From Pandoraea horticolens (GTDB lineage: Bacteria > Pseudomonadota > Gammaproteobacteria > Burkholderiales > Burkholderiaceae), in contig NZ_CABPSM010000007.1 in NCBI RefSeq assembly GCF_902459555.1, forward strand, positions 62,001 through 126,000: a DNA stretch of 64,000 nucleotides, written 5' to 3'. The notes under the pieces are model-generated. The model did no database searches, was not told the DNA's origin, and was given only the letters and a program-made list of their open reading frames with translations. The position numbers were made by a program, and so were the translations under genes. Below, piece after piece: positions 28,101-34,200 of the stretch. Position 1 is the first letter of the stretch, and each line of letters starts with the position of its first letter.

Positions 28101-28449
28101 CGATGTTCTGTGCGGCCGAACTCAGATTCGCAATCGAGCGCTGCAACTGCGCATTCGCCTGTTGCTGTTGCGCCGAGGGGTCCATCAGCGATGTGACCGG
28201 CATGCCGTTCGGCAGGCGTCCCGTTTGCGAGGCCGTTGCCTGTGCGGCGCCGCGTGCGGCAAACCATGCGTTGCTGAACGCCTGTTGCGCATGCGCTGCC
28301 GACGATGCCAGCAGCGTCAACGCCGCAGCCTGCACAAGCGGCTTACGGTGCAGGCTGCGGATGACACGCCCCAACCGGCGGCGTTGCGACTGATTGGGCG
28401 AGTCGTTGGAATCGGGGGAAGCGAGCGAGACGAAAGGGTTCGGTTGCAT
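16189..28449 (-). CDS. Filamentous haemagglutinin family protein with DUF3739 region
   Basis: A giant surface/secreted adhesin, 4,086 residues from ATG 28449 (MQPNPFVSLAS; an in-frame ATG at 28494 adds 15 residues and neither has a good ribosome-binding site). An extended signal region (RVIRSLHRKPLVQAAALTLLASSAAHA) precedes a two-partner-secretion domain (about 160-300) with ANKAILNWETFNVG and LLLNRNGVIFGG. A very long beta-helix-like repeat region rich in Gly, Asn, Thr and Val follows. A DUF3739-type segment lies around 3,400-3,900. No FhaC/TpsB transporter gene is in this window, so a partner would have to lie elsewhere. It is preceded by FecR, sigma factor and STN genes on the same strand. 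Confidence 0.92.
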   Translation of the reverse strand: MQPNPFVSLASPDSNDSPNQSQRRRLGRVIRSLHRKPLVQAAALTLLASSAAHAQQAFSNAWFAARGAAQATASQTGRLPNGMPVTSLMDPSAQQQQANAQLQRSIANLSSAAQNIAAMQAAQATARAAAASSDTTIPDGLTEGGLKVDTNSLTKGWINAQTPTQTSANGKTNVNIQQTANKAILNWETFNVGRNTSVNFAQQSDWAVLNRVNDPQVRPSQIQGQIHGDGTVLLLNRNGVIFGGTSQVDTRNLVVAAARMSDAQFQTSGIYGANGTTPTFTDALGKVEVQAGANITTRTPTSVTQGGGYVLLLGNQVSNAGTIVTPQGQVALAAGDSFVIRKGVGTDANTPSTTRGNEVSPQFVAQSTAGKVVNSGLLMSPEGDITLAGRDVQQLGTAVSSTTVNTRGTIHLLNSASDALGKVTLGSGALTSVLISDNGATALDSQRAALMQDSAKQDVLRAGMSSGLFDNLSRLSDRRDQSRVEIVSGGNVEFQGNSLTLATGGQLAVSATGRSFVANGAQLDVSGAVGVSLSMDSNNVKINVQGNEQRDAPGNRDNTALNNANVYIDRRRLIYVPASVGGYANERWYTSGGLLEVGGYLANQTHGIGEWAAQGGTVTIGGNEVVTQKGAFINLSGGSLNVQTGYLNQTWLKGADGQLYNVNTAPSNVLYTGVYSGFEVEHRRWGKNLTESYASPLIAPTRVLQNGYTVGRDAGRLSISAPTAVLEGDVIANVYTGPVQTQARPSGLTDGYALGQFAVARAASLTLGQYTGVGRTNAFATDVVIGAVDDITSQMKASDALDTTRANTLWLDAARLNATGYGELDLVTSGDINVRSDLRLDNGGRLNLVSPGVEVSGNIIVPSGTVNISNTYLRAGEQYPVALFQPNGTVGLTLSPGARIDVRGLWVNGATDPDSLSKVAFLNGGNVTFDSTSDLTIGDGSVIDVSSGGAVLANGKTRGGTGGNVTLIAGDSASNVNVSVGTMTMNGTILAYGVNGGGKLTISTPDAIMIGANAALAGGELAAGTSANVAVKLAEPYTVPAGTPLPFSSIDAHTKLIMDVPFPVPIQLDVAPSTPTAADWVVPAGVGILAYNTDANSGYIRYYPGDTLPKGKLIFNMFAADGSPGMPAGTVIPSKVFPAGFSILPYRIVYTAGTVSNVDVTYPVGVVIPAGTTLARNVAVAPVPTFDAGTSGSNTPFFSAGFSSYDINGGQGVRVDNSVKLAPVMPVYHFTANSASAPTGSDPSKVMEVALPQLFAENAQTAALTQRAGASLALRSITKDYQGNKAGGEVSIGQGASVVVDPGQNITLDSFGQITVDGALIARGGKITLNAQADGALPSARNFDAVGNNLGMAIWLGPTAVLDVSGFGYTAVDASGRIYGTVSDAGSIALNGSVSFVIVRPGAELNADGAAVKVSTATVPGQPSNATGSMALASNGGAIALNSMSGLVFDGNAHAKAGGAGTSGGDLSLSLTTAQYQDQNNLIPMSVLVPGKFVVTQHSGVPAALTGPSAAASLPFGQAAVSVDQIKGGGFSSVSLLSTDFLIFNGDVSLSLDKSLKLMANAITSNPPQAGVPVPTSNTVRLAAPYVSFSATPAVYRDGIRTGAIGNVQPSKTPTMATFEVDANLIDIQGPVSFSSNTSFWDTNLNQWVQTPAAGFKTTRFVSQGDIRFLPTTELAAGTSLVSPWDLDFEGAQIYPTTGAKANIVAGATNPDYNATLTLGRTTADVPAMPMSAFGTLLMLAPNIKQGGVVRAPLGTLILGQVDNVPGSGGTTRNIELLPGSVTSVSTDGLTMPYGGTFDGVTYTYNGASISPLQAGGFTPSGWGISSGIRLKGQSIAVDGGAVVDLSGGGSLTGAGFVSGRGGSVNVLNTPLVNANPTMKLSKASDKVYAIVPGYASAYAPVAPENGAGDPVVGQRVTIGNGVPGLPAGTYTLLPSNYALQPGAYRVEIGGTGQNLPATATAAGNGTYLTTGYLRIANTSVVNQLPSTLLVTPGTAVRKYSQFNEQSYSDFLTSQAAQFGNLAPMLPRDGRALDIMFVTPNQALTTPAFTFDGKALFRAAQGGVAGQVAVENVSEITTGTPTPGFTGVSVAANDLSAINAPRLSINGYAAPVFGQQYSVYNSGVNDLYLRGGITLSAGEIYLIGTNITLGNNVTLTTVGKGAAPFDTATTGLPYVAGNNTVLALSNGNIEFGGAQSSNGAITIGAGSGLFSEGTLVFSTNGSSTLDSTARFGARNITLAVGSLNVGNASQVAGAGNPAGMLFNQAMLSTLMHGDASSGAPALEKITLGAAGAINVLGSSGLDTRGSGVDVVLKSPAIYGYGATGDHATIAADRLTWNGVAGASAPAILTGGPGSGALSLVAKEIDLGQFVPVDTTSVTRTIYGFNDVDLTASDRIVSAGNSRLFVFQALSTQSGAVFGQSGTGGNLTLATPLLTGTQKSIIGYTAGGALNVVAPAGATPSKATSTVAGAEIDLTGDNVRIGSTVLLPSGKLAVDATHDIVLADGSRIDLSGQTSQIQAHTVYGFGGTATFSSAQGGVTQSPGSIVDVSAQNSNAGAITIDARTGTVTLNGLLRGSANPGFISAGFGAVAGTFADFAGLNALLTQGGFFDSRSFMQKQGDLVVGDGVKAHNVGISVDSGSLTVNGTIDASGTSPGTIRLSAGNGLTLSGGAVLDAHGAKLQVDSYGVPIESKNRGHIELTASGGTMTLSPGAVFDLGTPSGGRYGEIILNAMRTGETSGDIAINAPGPLTIRSANSVALNGFWTYHLAAGSTISQATLDGYDTASTAFMNAAAGNGALAARTAGLSAYGSAYHLRPGVQIASVGDLSTIGDIDLSKYRYGAGADRDPNSATYGAGEPMALVLRAGGNLTIGGSISDGFKSSAGTPAVYTPIDISTDPNAQLWSPGDTGLNNPSYVYTSAVTLMSDWTVPDDQFYQGMVSAYGVPFVDIAGRAYGPGNTIPAGTTLNPGPSLGGSGYLIFDVATLPPLGAVVTPGVAGAAPTSPMAPMLAPGSSSASIRLVGGADVTSADQRGLQTARALAGQGNATLSDAAYNNSLSAKSFSVLRTGTGNLEILAGGNFSEATPYGVYTAGTNSAPILAVDGTNPYNLPAAGSGGGVQVWYPEHGGDVLISAQQDVTGNIQMADNSQRFVDSNLTSNWLWRQGGAGLTTDPTAWGINFGSMAVLDSTNIAPGIIGFQGIGTLGGGNLTLVAGRNAGVMTSDNNAQSTGLDLAVASTGRVLFDGSLVQTGGGDLSVKVGGMLNGRPSVGQSDRPGDYFGSVTSLRGDATIDAGSIGATAAYGNGGYWKSYDPRTQALTTIKGVTQTRGPVLIPGDGTVSVSARGDLVLGGVGDAGMTASQNVDGTFYTTATGSLTKGGNTQFTLFRPATGIRLFSAGGDVMPIDGGYAGNSNANGGSFFPGSLSVTAANGDIRFNTAMTPDDPRTNLELIASPVGQLEMFAAGTIYGQGATVSMSGADMASLATPQHPFFHTIKGPNLSSASSDAAIRQTAANPLAYGEDTLTSPLHGQDSVPARIYAGVDIDDLSIGKTLVSLNDPVAQFVPTHGVWYVAAKPFEVMAGRDIVGVGTLPDTFANVSGSDITLMQAGRDIIYQSANIVGPGLLEMQAGRNLYQGYVGMLTSVGDVMRPSNTTGGADISVLAGVGANGPDYTRFARLYFDPANQLAGGSALAGSGKVAHAYGDELTAWLKGRFGYTGTSADALGYFLALPQVQQGVFVREVYFKELLLGGREYNDTSSPRYGSYLRGRNAIATLFPANDVQGNPQNYDGAITMFSSVTGTNTVNGVTTPVTTDAGVRTNFGGNIQMLNPGGRTLVGVEGVTPGATAGVVTQGEGDIQLYSRDSILLGLSRVMTTFGGGIQAWSAEGDINAGRGSKTTVLYTPPKRVYDNMGDVVLSPSVPSSGAGIATLAPLPEVPGGDIDLVAPLGTIDAGEAGIRVSGNVNFAALAIVNAANVQVQGKSTGLPVIAAVNVGALTNASATAAQAATAAQDAMARDRAAQRQSAPSIFSIRMLGGGSDAPAPNADQKGASLAPQARASYDPSSAFQLVGNGELTEAQKMQLTREEKAHL

Positions 28450-28618
28450 GTCGAATCTGCAGTGGCAATCGGTTAGCGGCCGCCGCCATCTCATCGATGC
28501 AAGCGGCCTTCCCTTTGATGACGACGCTCACTCCTCAAACCCGCAAAGACGCTCTCGAAAATTTCTCGCTCTCCGAAGTTCTCCGAATCCGCCCCTCACA
28601 CCTGCCCGACGATTTCCG

Positions 28619-29698
28619 TTATCCCACGACCACGATGCCGCCAGGTAGCTGTGTCACACTCGCGCCCAACACGGCCTGAATCTGCGCGAAGATCTCGCCG
28701 ATCCGGTCGATACGGAATCGTCCGCTCAACCGGCTTTGTGCGAGACGACTGTCGAACACCATCACTCGCCCCGAGCGATAGCGATTGATTTCGCCAATCA
28801 CATCGGCGAGCGGCGTGTCACGAAACACGAGCACGCCCGAGCGCCATGCCGACGTTGCCGCCGTATCGACGGACGCGGCGCGCCCCAACTGCTGCCCTTC
28901 GTAGACCACCTGCTGGCGTGCGGCCAATTGCACGCTGCTGCCCCCCACCTCGACGCGCACGCCGCCGGAAACACAGGTCACGCACACACGTGTCTCGAGG
29001 TGGCGCACTTCAAAGTTCGCCTGAGTCCCGATGGCGCGACCATCGCCTGCCGTCACGACGAACGACGCCGGGCTGCGCGAGTTGTCGACGGCAATCTCGC
29101 CATCGAGCAGATTCACGCCGCGTCGCGCATCGGCCGCGCCGTCCTTGTTCGTCAGTGCAATGCTGGTGCGGGTATTGAGATCGACCTTGACGTTACCCGC
29201 CAGCGCAATCTGACGTTGTTCGCCAGTGGAGGTGCGATAGTCGGCGCTCGCCATCGACGCCATCGCGCCCCAGAACCCCGTAGGGGCCACAACGACCGCG
29301 CCTATGCCAGCGGCCGACGCCAGCGCACCGCCGAGGAACATGCGGCGTCCCGCGCGTGCGGGGCGGCGCACCTCGGCGCTCGCGCGTGCGCGCGCCATCT
29401 CGCCGGCAGGGCCAAGGTCACGCCATAGATCACGTGCCTCGGCGAACGCCGCGGCGTGTGCCGGGCTCGCGTCGCACCATTGCTTGAGCGCCTGCGCGTC
29501 TGCCACAGTGGCCTCGCCGGACGTGAGACGTCGCACCCATGCATGGGCGTCGCGCCGCAGGGTCTGCGTCGTGGCGGATCGGGTCGAGCTATCGGGTGCA
29601 GCCTTCATGTCGGGTGTGTCTGTCGATCCTCTGCTTGCGGCGCCGCCAGGCGTTCTCTGAGTTGCCGGCGGGATTCTGCCCAGATTTGGGGGCGTCAT
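28619..29698 (-). CDS. FecR-family anti-sigma factor
   Basis: A cell-surface-signalling regulator of about 359 residues. The N-terminal cytoplasmic anti-sigma domain has HAWVRRLTSGEATVADAQALKQWCDASPAH-type sequence. One TM segment follows (about 120-145, near FLGGALASAAGIGAVVVAP). The periplasmic FecR domain has YRTSTGEQRQIALAGNVKVDLNTRTSIAL and a C-terminal STN-like part (DTPLADVIGEINRYRSGRVMVF). The start is uncertain: ATG 29698 (MTPPNLG) is used; ATG 29608 (MKAAPDSS) also fits the family. It lies between the sigma factor and haemagglutinin genes, so it probably controls that sigma factor. Confidence 0.9.
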   Translation of the reverse strand: MTPPNLGRIPPATQRTPGGAASRGSTDTPDMKAAPDSSTRSATTQTLRRDAHAWVRRLTSGEATVADAQALKQWCDASPAHAAAFAEARDLWRDLGPAGEMARARASAEVRRPARAGRRMFLGGALASAAGIGAVVVAPTGFWGAMASMASADYRTSTGEQRQIALAGNVKVDLNTRTSIALTNKDGAADARRGVNLLDGEIAVDNSRSPASFVVTAGDGRAIGTQANFEVRHLETRVCVTCVSGGVRVEVGGSSVQLAARQQVVYEGQQLGRAASVDTAATSAWRSGVLVFRDTPLADVIGEINRYRSGRVMVFDSRLAQSRLSGRFRIDRIGEIFAQIQAVLGASVTQLPGGIVVVG

Positions 29699-29803
29699 AT
29701 TCACAAGACGTTTCCCGCGAGCGGTTTCCGCAAGTATTTTTGAAATTATTTTTGCCCGCTTCGCACAATCGTCACGATGACGTGGCAAACGGACGGTCGT
29801 TTG

Positions 29804-30307
29804 CTATCGTTCCATTTGGTCGGCACAAAACTCCTGCGCCCGCTTGAGTTCCAGTTCGACAAGCCGCAACGAGATCCCGAAGCGCTCGGCCACCTCGCGC
29901 TGCGCAAGGCCGTCGAGTCGCACCGCGAGCAGAATGTCACGACGGCGCTGGGGCATTTGCTCCAGCACACGCGCGAGTTCATTGAGATCGGAGTTCGCTT
30001 CTGCGATCTGTGCGGGCCCCGGCTCCGGACTCACCAGATCGAGCATCGTCTCGATCTCGCCGACACTCAACCGGCGGTCCTCCGCGCGCTGCTTGTCGAT
30101 GGCGGCGTGATAGGCCATCCGGTACAGATAGGCACCCGGATTGCGCACCGGCTCGATGTTCTCGGTGTTTTCCAGCCGTAGCCACGTGTCCTGCAACGCG
30201 TCGCCCGCCAGATCGGGCGAACCGAGCTTGCGCGAGAGCAGGGTCTTGAGTTGCCCGTAGCGTTGCACGAGCAGTTCCCGTAGCTTGGCGCGTGGGCTAT
30301 CGGCCAT
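29804..30307 (-). CDS. ECF sigma factor, FecI family
   Basis: A 167-residue sigma factor. Region 2 (about 10-80) contains LAGDALQDTWLRLEN and YLYRMAYHAAIDKQRAEDRR. Region 4 (about 108-160) contains LEQMPQRRRDILLAVRLDGLAQREVAERFGISLRLVELEL. It begins inside the end of the STN-domain gene (11-bp overlap), showing tight coupling, and is followed by fecR. It is the likely sigma factor for the haemagglutinin operon. Confidence 0.93.
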   Translation of the reverse strand: MADSPRAKLRELLVQRYGQLKTLLSRKLGSPDLAGDALQDTWLRLENTENIEPVRNPGAYLYRMAYHAAIDKQRAEDRRLSVGEIETMLDLVSPEPGPAQIAEANSDLNELARVLEQMPQRRRDILLAVRLDGLAQREVAERFGISLRLVELELKRAQEFCADQMER

Positions 30308-31049
30308 GTGCCCCTCCGGTCGTCGCGTCGTTCGCCGTCTCGCATGCCCAACTGCGACCGGACGCCCGGGGCAACACCACAAAGGTAAATGGCTGCGCCA
30401 GCGCCGCCGGTGCCGCTTCGCCGACTCGCGCGCCCTGCAACGTGCTGAGCACCAGCGCGTCGACAGTGCGGTCGCCACTGGAACCGAGCAACGTCACCGG
30501 GCCGATCTCGCCGGCGGCATTGATCCACAAACGCAACGCGATACGGCGCGCGCCCTGTGCAAGCACCGGCTGCGCACAGAAGGCGTCGTGCACGCGCGTC
30601 TGTATCAATCCGAAGTAGCGACGGGCAGACGCGGCATCGACGAGCGCGCGATCAACAGAGCTGGACGAATTCTGTTGCGCAGGCACGAGCGCCACGGTCT
30701 TGGCACCGGTATAACGGGACGTCAACCCACTGCCTTCGAGCAGTATCTGGAGCGCTGCGCGAGGGGACATCTCGCCTTTCACGGGCGCGGAGATGCGCCC
30801 TGCGGTGAAGGAACTGTCGTAGAGCAGAGAGACATCGGTGAGGGCGCCGTACGCCTCAAGCGCAGACTGCAGCGGTTGCGCCGCAATGTCGAAGGACAAC
30901 AGCGGCTGGGCTCCGGCCTCGGCAGGGGTTACGGCGCCGGGAGCGACGTCTGTCGCCCAGACACGGGCAGAGCAAGCGCAGGAGCAGATCATCGCGATGC
31001 ACAGTAACAATATCGGCCGCGGCGTGCTTTTCGCTATTTTTCTGAGCAT
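30297..31049 (-). CDS. STN (secretin/TonB N-terminal) domain protein
   Basis: A 250-residue periplasmic protein. A signal peptide (ILLLCIAMICSCACSARVWA) precedes an STN domain at about 50-110 (LSFDIAAQPLQSALEAYGALTDVSLLYD...GEMSPRAALQILLEGSGLTSRY). A second region at about 140-235 looks like a TonB C-terminal-type fold (RVHDAFCAQPVLAQGARRIALRLWINAAGEIGPVTLLGSSGDRTVD). STN domains usually sit on TonB-dependent receptors and pass the signal to FecR. Here the domain is free-standing and no receptor barrel follows. ATG 31049 gives a proper signal peptide. First gene of the operon. Confidence 0.85.
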   Translation of the reverse strand: MLRKIAKSTPRPILLLCIAMICSCACSARVWATDVAPGAVTPAEAGAQPLLSFDIAAQPLQSALEAYGALTDVSLLYDSSFTAGRISAPVKGEMSPRAALQILLEGSGLTSRYTGAKTVALVPAQQNSSSSVDRALVDAASARRYFGLIQTRVHDAFCAQPVLAQGARRIALRLWINAAGEIGPVTLLGSSGDRTVDALVLSTLQGARVGEAAPAALAQPFTFVVLPRASGRSWACETANDATTGGAHGR

Positions 31050-31224
31050 GTCCGCGCTACTTGGCACACGGCTCGCCCGGGCAAGTGTGAGCACTCTCGG
31101 GGACGTGCGGAATTGGAGTCTTCGTGCAGCCTAGCAGTCCAAGATGAATTTTTTGTTACAAGCGGCGTTTTTTCTGGCGCAACGACGTCTGACACCTGAC
31201 GGGGTCTGTCGGGAGCTTGCGGCG

Positions 31225-32550
31225 CTATCGCGAAACCGGCGTCTCGAAAGTCTCGAACGATTCGGATGTCACTGGGCCACCCAATCCGTACTTCGCGCGC
31301 GGGCGCAACATGAACGCCTGCGTGCGCTGCTCCATGACGTGGGCGACCCAGCCGGCCGAGCGGCCCACGATCCAAAGCGCGGTGGATGCCCCGTCGGGCA
31401 ATCCCAGCGCACGGGCCAGCGTGACGAGCCCCGGCGCCAAGCCGGGATGCGCATTCAGTTCGCTGCGCATGCGCTCAAGGAAATCGAGCGTCAAACGCGT
31501 GTTCTCGCGCGCCGTCGCGTTCATCGCCCCTTTGCCCGTCTCGTCCATGAGCGTGCGCGCCATCTGCATCATCAGATCGGCGCGCGCGTCGCCGCCCGGA
31601 TACAGCGGATGGTTGAAGCCGAACAGGCTCGCGCCGTACTCGCGCACACGATCCACGCGCGTATCGAGCGCATTGAACGGCTCGCAAAGCAACAACGTCT
31701 CGATCTTTTCCGTGCTCGTGCCCGTGGAGAAGCCGATATGCGAGCCGATGGCGGCGGCCACGCAACTGAACAGGTCCGCATGGGTCGATGCGGCGATCCG
31801 TGCCGAGAACGTGGCCGGGGCCAGCTCGTTATCGGCCAATAGCACGAGGGCGGCGTTCGTCGCGCGAAGCCTTGCGGGCGTCAGCGCGCCGCCCGCTGCG
31901 CGCAGGATATGTCCCGCGACGTTGTCCCCTTCGACGCGCGCCACGAACCGACGCTGCGGCCCGAGAAAGCCGACGCAACCGGCCATGCAGTGCAGCATCA
32001 TCCGCGCGGCCTGTACCGCTGTACCATCGGCCAATTCGCGCGGCCCCCGACCGTGCATCGCCAGCGCAAATGGCACCATGCCCAGCAGATTGCCAATGTC
32101 CGCGCTCGCGACTTCGCCGTTGTAGGTCGACAGGAATCGCAGCACGTCGGACGGCGTGTCCTGCATCGGCCACTCGGCAATGCTGTCCTGCCAGATTCCC
32201 GTCATCAGCAGATGCACGACCGATTCGAACGACGCACCGCCCCCCGCCAGATCGATCGCCAGCCGGTTGCGGTATCGCGGACCATGCGGCGTGATCTGCG
32301 TGATGGCCGAATGCAGCACAGGGTCGCCGAAACGCATGGTCGATTCCGCCACGGCGCCGGTGGGCGCGCGCCCGCGCTTGCGGGTCGCCAGACGCTCCAC
32401 GTCACGTCGCAAGTAGAGACTCTTGCGCCCGTCCTCATGCGGCCTCGCCCGGATCAATCCCCGGCTCACATAGGCGTAAAGCGTGGCGGGCTTGATGTCG
32501 AGCACGCCCAACACTTCCTCGCGCGTCATCAGGTCGTTTTGCTGCGTCAT
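31225..32550 (-). CDS. Citrate-synthase family protein with N-terminal HTH domain
   Basis: A 441-residue fusion. Residues about 5-55 are a DNA-binding-like helix-turn-helix (MTREEVLGVLDIKPATLYAYVSRGLI...LYLRRDVERL). The rest is citrate synthase-like, with the catalytic-loop motif GFNHPLYPGGDARADL. Such HTH-linked proteins may be citryl- or acyl-CoA synthases or lyases, or regulators that sense acyl-CoA. The substrate is unknown. It is divergent from the MFS transporter, with a palindromic AT-rich region between. Confidence 0.85.
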   Translation of the reverse strand: MTQQNDLMTREEVLGVLDIKPATLYAYVSRGLIRARPHEDGRKSLYLRRDVERLATRKRGRAPTGAVAESTMRFGDPVLHSAITQITPHGPRYRNRLAIDLAGGGASFESVVHLLMTGIWQDSIAEWPMQDTPSDVLRFLSTYNGEVASADIGNLLGMVPFALAMHGRGPRELADGTAVQAARMMLHCMAGCVGFLGPQRRFVARVEGDNVAGHILRAAGGALTPARLRATNAALVLLADNELAPATFSARIAASTHADLFSCVAAAIGSHIGFSTGTSTEKIETLLLCEPFNALDTRVDRVREYGASLFGFNHPLYPGGDARADLMMQMARTLMDETGKGAMNATARENTRLTLDFLERMRSELNAHPGLAPGLVTLARALGLPDGASTALWIVGRSAGWVAHVMEQRTQAFMLRPRAKYGLGGPVTSESFETFETPVSR

Positions 32551-32636
32551 GGTCTGCCTCGATGTTCCCGTCGCCCTCTCACTGCGGGCGGCTGCTCATG
32601 ATTCGGTCGAATTTGCGAGACATGATGCCACAGGCA

Positions 32637-32662
32637 TATTGACTTTAAAAATCAATATTGAT
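32637..32662. promoter_or_regulatory. Overlapping palindromes between the citrate synthase-like and MFS genes
   Basis: TATTGA (32637-32642) is inverted as TCAATA (32652-32657), and ATCAATATTGAT (32651-32662) is itself a perfect 12-bp palindrome. The surrounding sequence is unusually AT-rich for this genome. It is a likely operator/promoter for the divergent pair, possibly bound by the HTH domain of the citrate synthase-like protein. Confidence 0.5.
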
Positions 32663-32766
32663 AAATAAAAAATCGCCCAGTAAAGTCGACTCCGGATAGC
32701 ACAACAAAGACACTGCGGGCCCGGTCTTCCCGGCGCGCGACAGGTCGCCCCATTCGGAGACAAGGC

Positions 32767-34131
32767 ATGACTCAAGACACCCCGTCGCGGCAGTCCGAAC
32801 GCATCGACGTTCGCGACGCACTGCAATCTGCCCCGCTCGGGGCGTTTCATTACTGGCTGGGCACGCTGCTCGCGCTGATCCTGCTGTTCGACGGCTTCGA
32901 CCTCTATAACGCGGCTTATATCGTCCACGACGTGACTGCGCTGTGGCACTTGTCGCCGAGCCAGATTGGCGTGCTGTTGTCATGCGGACTCGCGGGCTTC
33001 GCCGCTGGTTCAGCCGTCTCGGGGTTATTCAGCGATCGCGTCGGACGGCGTCGTGTGCTGCTCACCGGCATCTGGCTCTCGGGGTTGATGAGCCTGGCCA
33101 TCGCCCTGTTCACGCACGATCTGCGCACCTTCATCGCGCTTCGCTTCGTGATGGGGATTTCGCTGGGTCTGCTGATGCCGGTCGCCGTCACCTACATCAA
33201 CGAGATCGCCCCCAAGCGCAGCGCGAACGTTTTCACCATCGTTTTCTTCACCTGCGGCTGGATCGGTGGTGCGACGGCCTCCGGCTTCATTGCCGCCTGG
33301 CTGATTCCGCAGCACGGCTGGCAGAGCATGTACTACGTGGGGAGTTTGTCCGTCGTGCTGGCGCTCGCGTTGCAGTTCGCGCTACCAGAGTCAGTGTCGT
33401 TTCTGGCGAGCCGGGGCCGACAAGAAGCGGTGCGTGCGCAACTCAAGCGCCTGTGGCCGACGCGCGCCGCAGCGTTCGATCACGCGACGTTCACGTCTCC
33501 CGACGCGGGCGTCAAAGCCGGCTCGGTCGCGGCGCTCTTCTCCGGCAAATTCCGCCGTCAGACGATCTGCTTCTGGGCGATGGGGGCACTATCGCTGTTC
33601 TCGTCCTATGGTCTGTCGGGCTGGTTGCCGACGATCATGCTCAAACGCGGCGAAAACCTGTCGACAAGTTTCGCCTACGGCTCGCTGCTGGTGTTCGCCT
33701 CGGCGTTTGGCAGCCTGATCTGCGGCGTGGTGGCCGACCGCATCGGCAATCGCCGTCTGGCCATGTCGCTCGCCTGGCTGTGCGGCGCGGCGGCCATCGC
33801 CGTGCTTGCGACGGCCGCCGGCGGCACGGTGACATTTGCGGGCATCGTGGTCGCCGGCATGTTCGTGATCGGCACGCAGACGGTACTCAACAACCTCGTG
33901 GCCGTGAGCTACCCGACCGAGATTCGCAGCACTGCTGTCGGCCTTTACCTCGGCATCGCGCGCGTCGGGGCGATGTGCGGCCCAGCCATCGCTGGGGTGC
34001 TGCAACAAGCCACGGGGGGCGCAGGCGTGATGTTCGTCGTGCTGGGCGCCGCGCTCGTCACGGCAGCGGCGCTGGTGTTCTTCGTCGCCCGCCCTGAAAA
34101 CCTGCCCAAGGCCCCGGCCTTCGGTCACTGA
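32767..34131 (+). CDS. MFS transporter, aromatic acid:H+ symporter-like
   Basis: A 454-residue permease with 12 predicted TM helices. It has the AAHS-type GFDLYNAAYI in TM1 and the loop 2-3 signature GLFSDRVGRRRVL; GVVADRIGNRRLA repeats it in the second half. It is a probable uptake carrier for an aromatic or related carboxylic acid used by the neighbouring decarboxylase and aldolase enzymes. The ribosome-binding site GGAGACAAGG precedes the ATG. Confidence 0.88.
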   Translation: MTQDTPSRQSERIDVRDALQSAPLGAFHYWLGTLLALILLFDGFDLYNAAYIVHDVTALWHLSPSQIGVLLSCGLAGFAAGSAVSGLFSDRVGRRRVLLTGIWLSGLMSLAIALFTHDLRTFIALRFVMGISLGLLMPVAVTYINEIAPKRSANVFTIVFFTCGWIGGATASGFIAAWLIPQHGWQSMYYVGSLSVVLALALQFALPESVSFLASRGRQEAVRAQLKRLWPTRAAAFDHATFTSPDAGVKAGSVAALFSGKFRRQTICFWAMGALSLFSSYGLSGWLPTIMLKRGENLSTSFAYGSLLVFASAFGSLICGVVADRIGNRRLAMSLAWLCGAAAIAVLATAAGGTVTFAGIVVAGMFVIGTQTVLNNLVAVSYPTEIRSTAVGLYLGIARVGAMCGPAIAGVLQQATGGAGVMFVVLGAALVTAAALVFFVARPENLPKAPAFGH

Positions 34132-34200
34132 TGATCTGCGGCCGTGCGGGCGCCGGTTCGGTGCTCGCCCAGCGCCCGCCTCTGCGCACCGGAACGCGTC

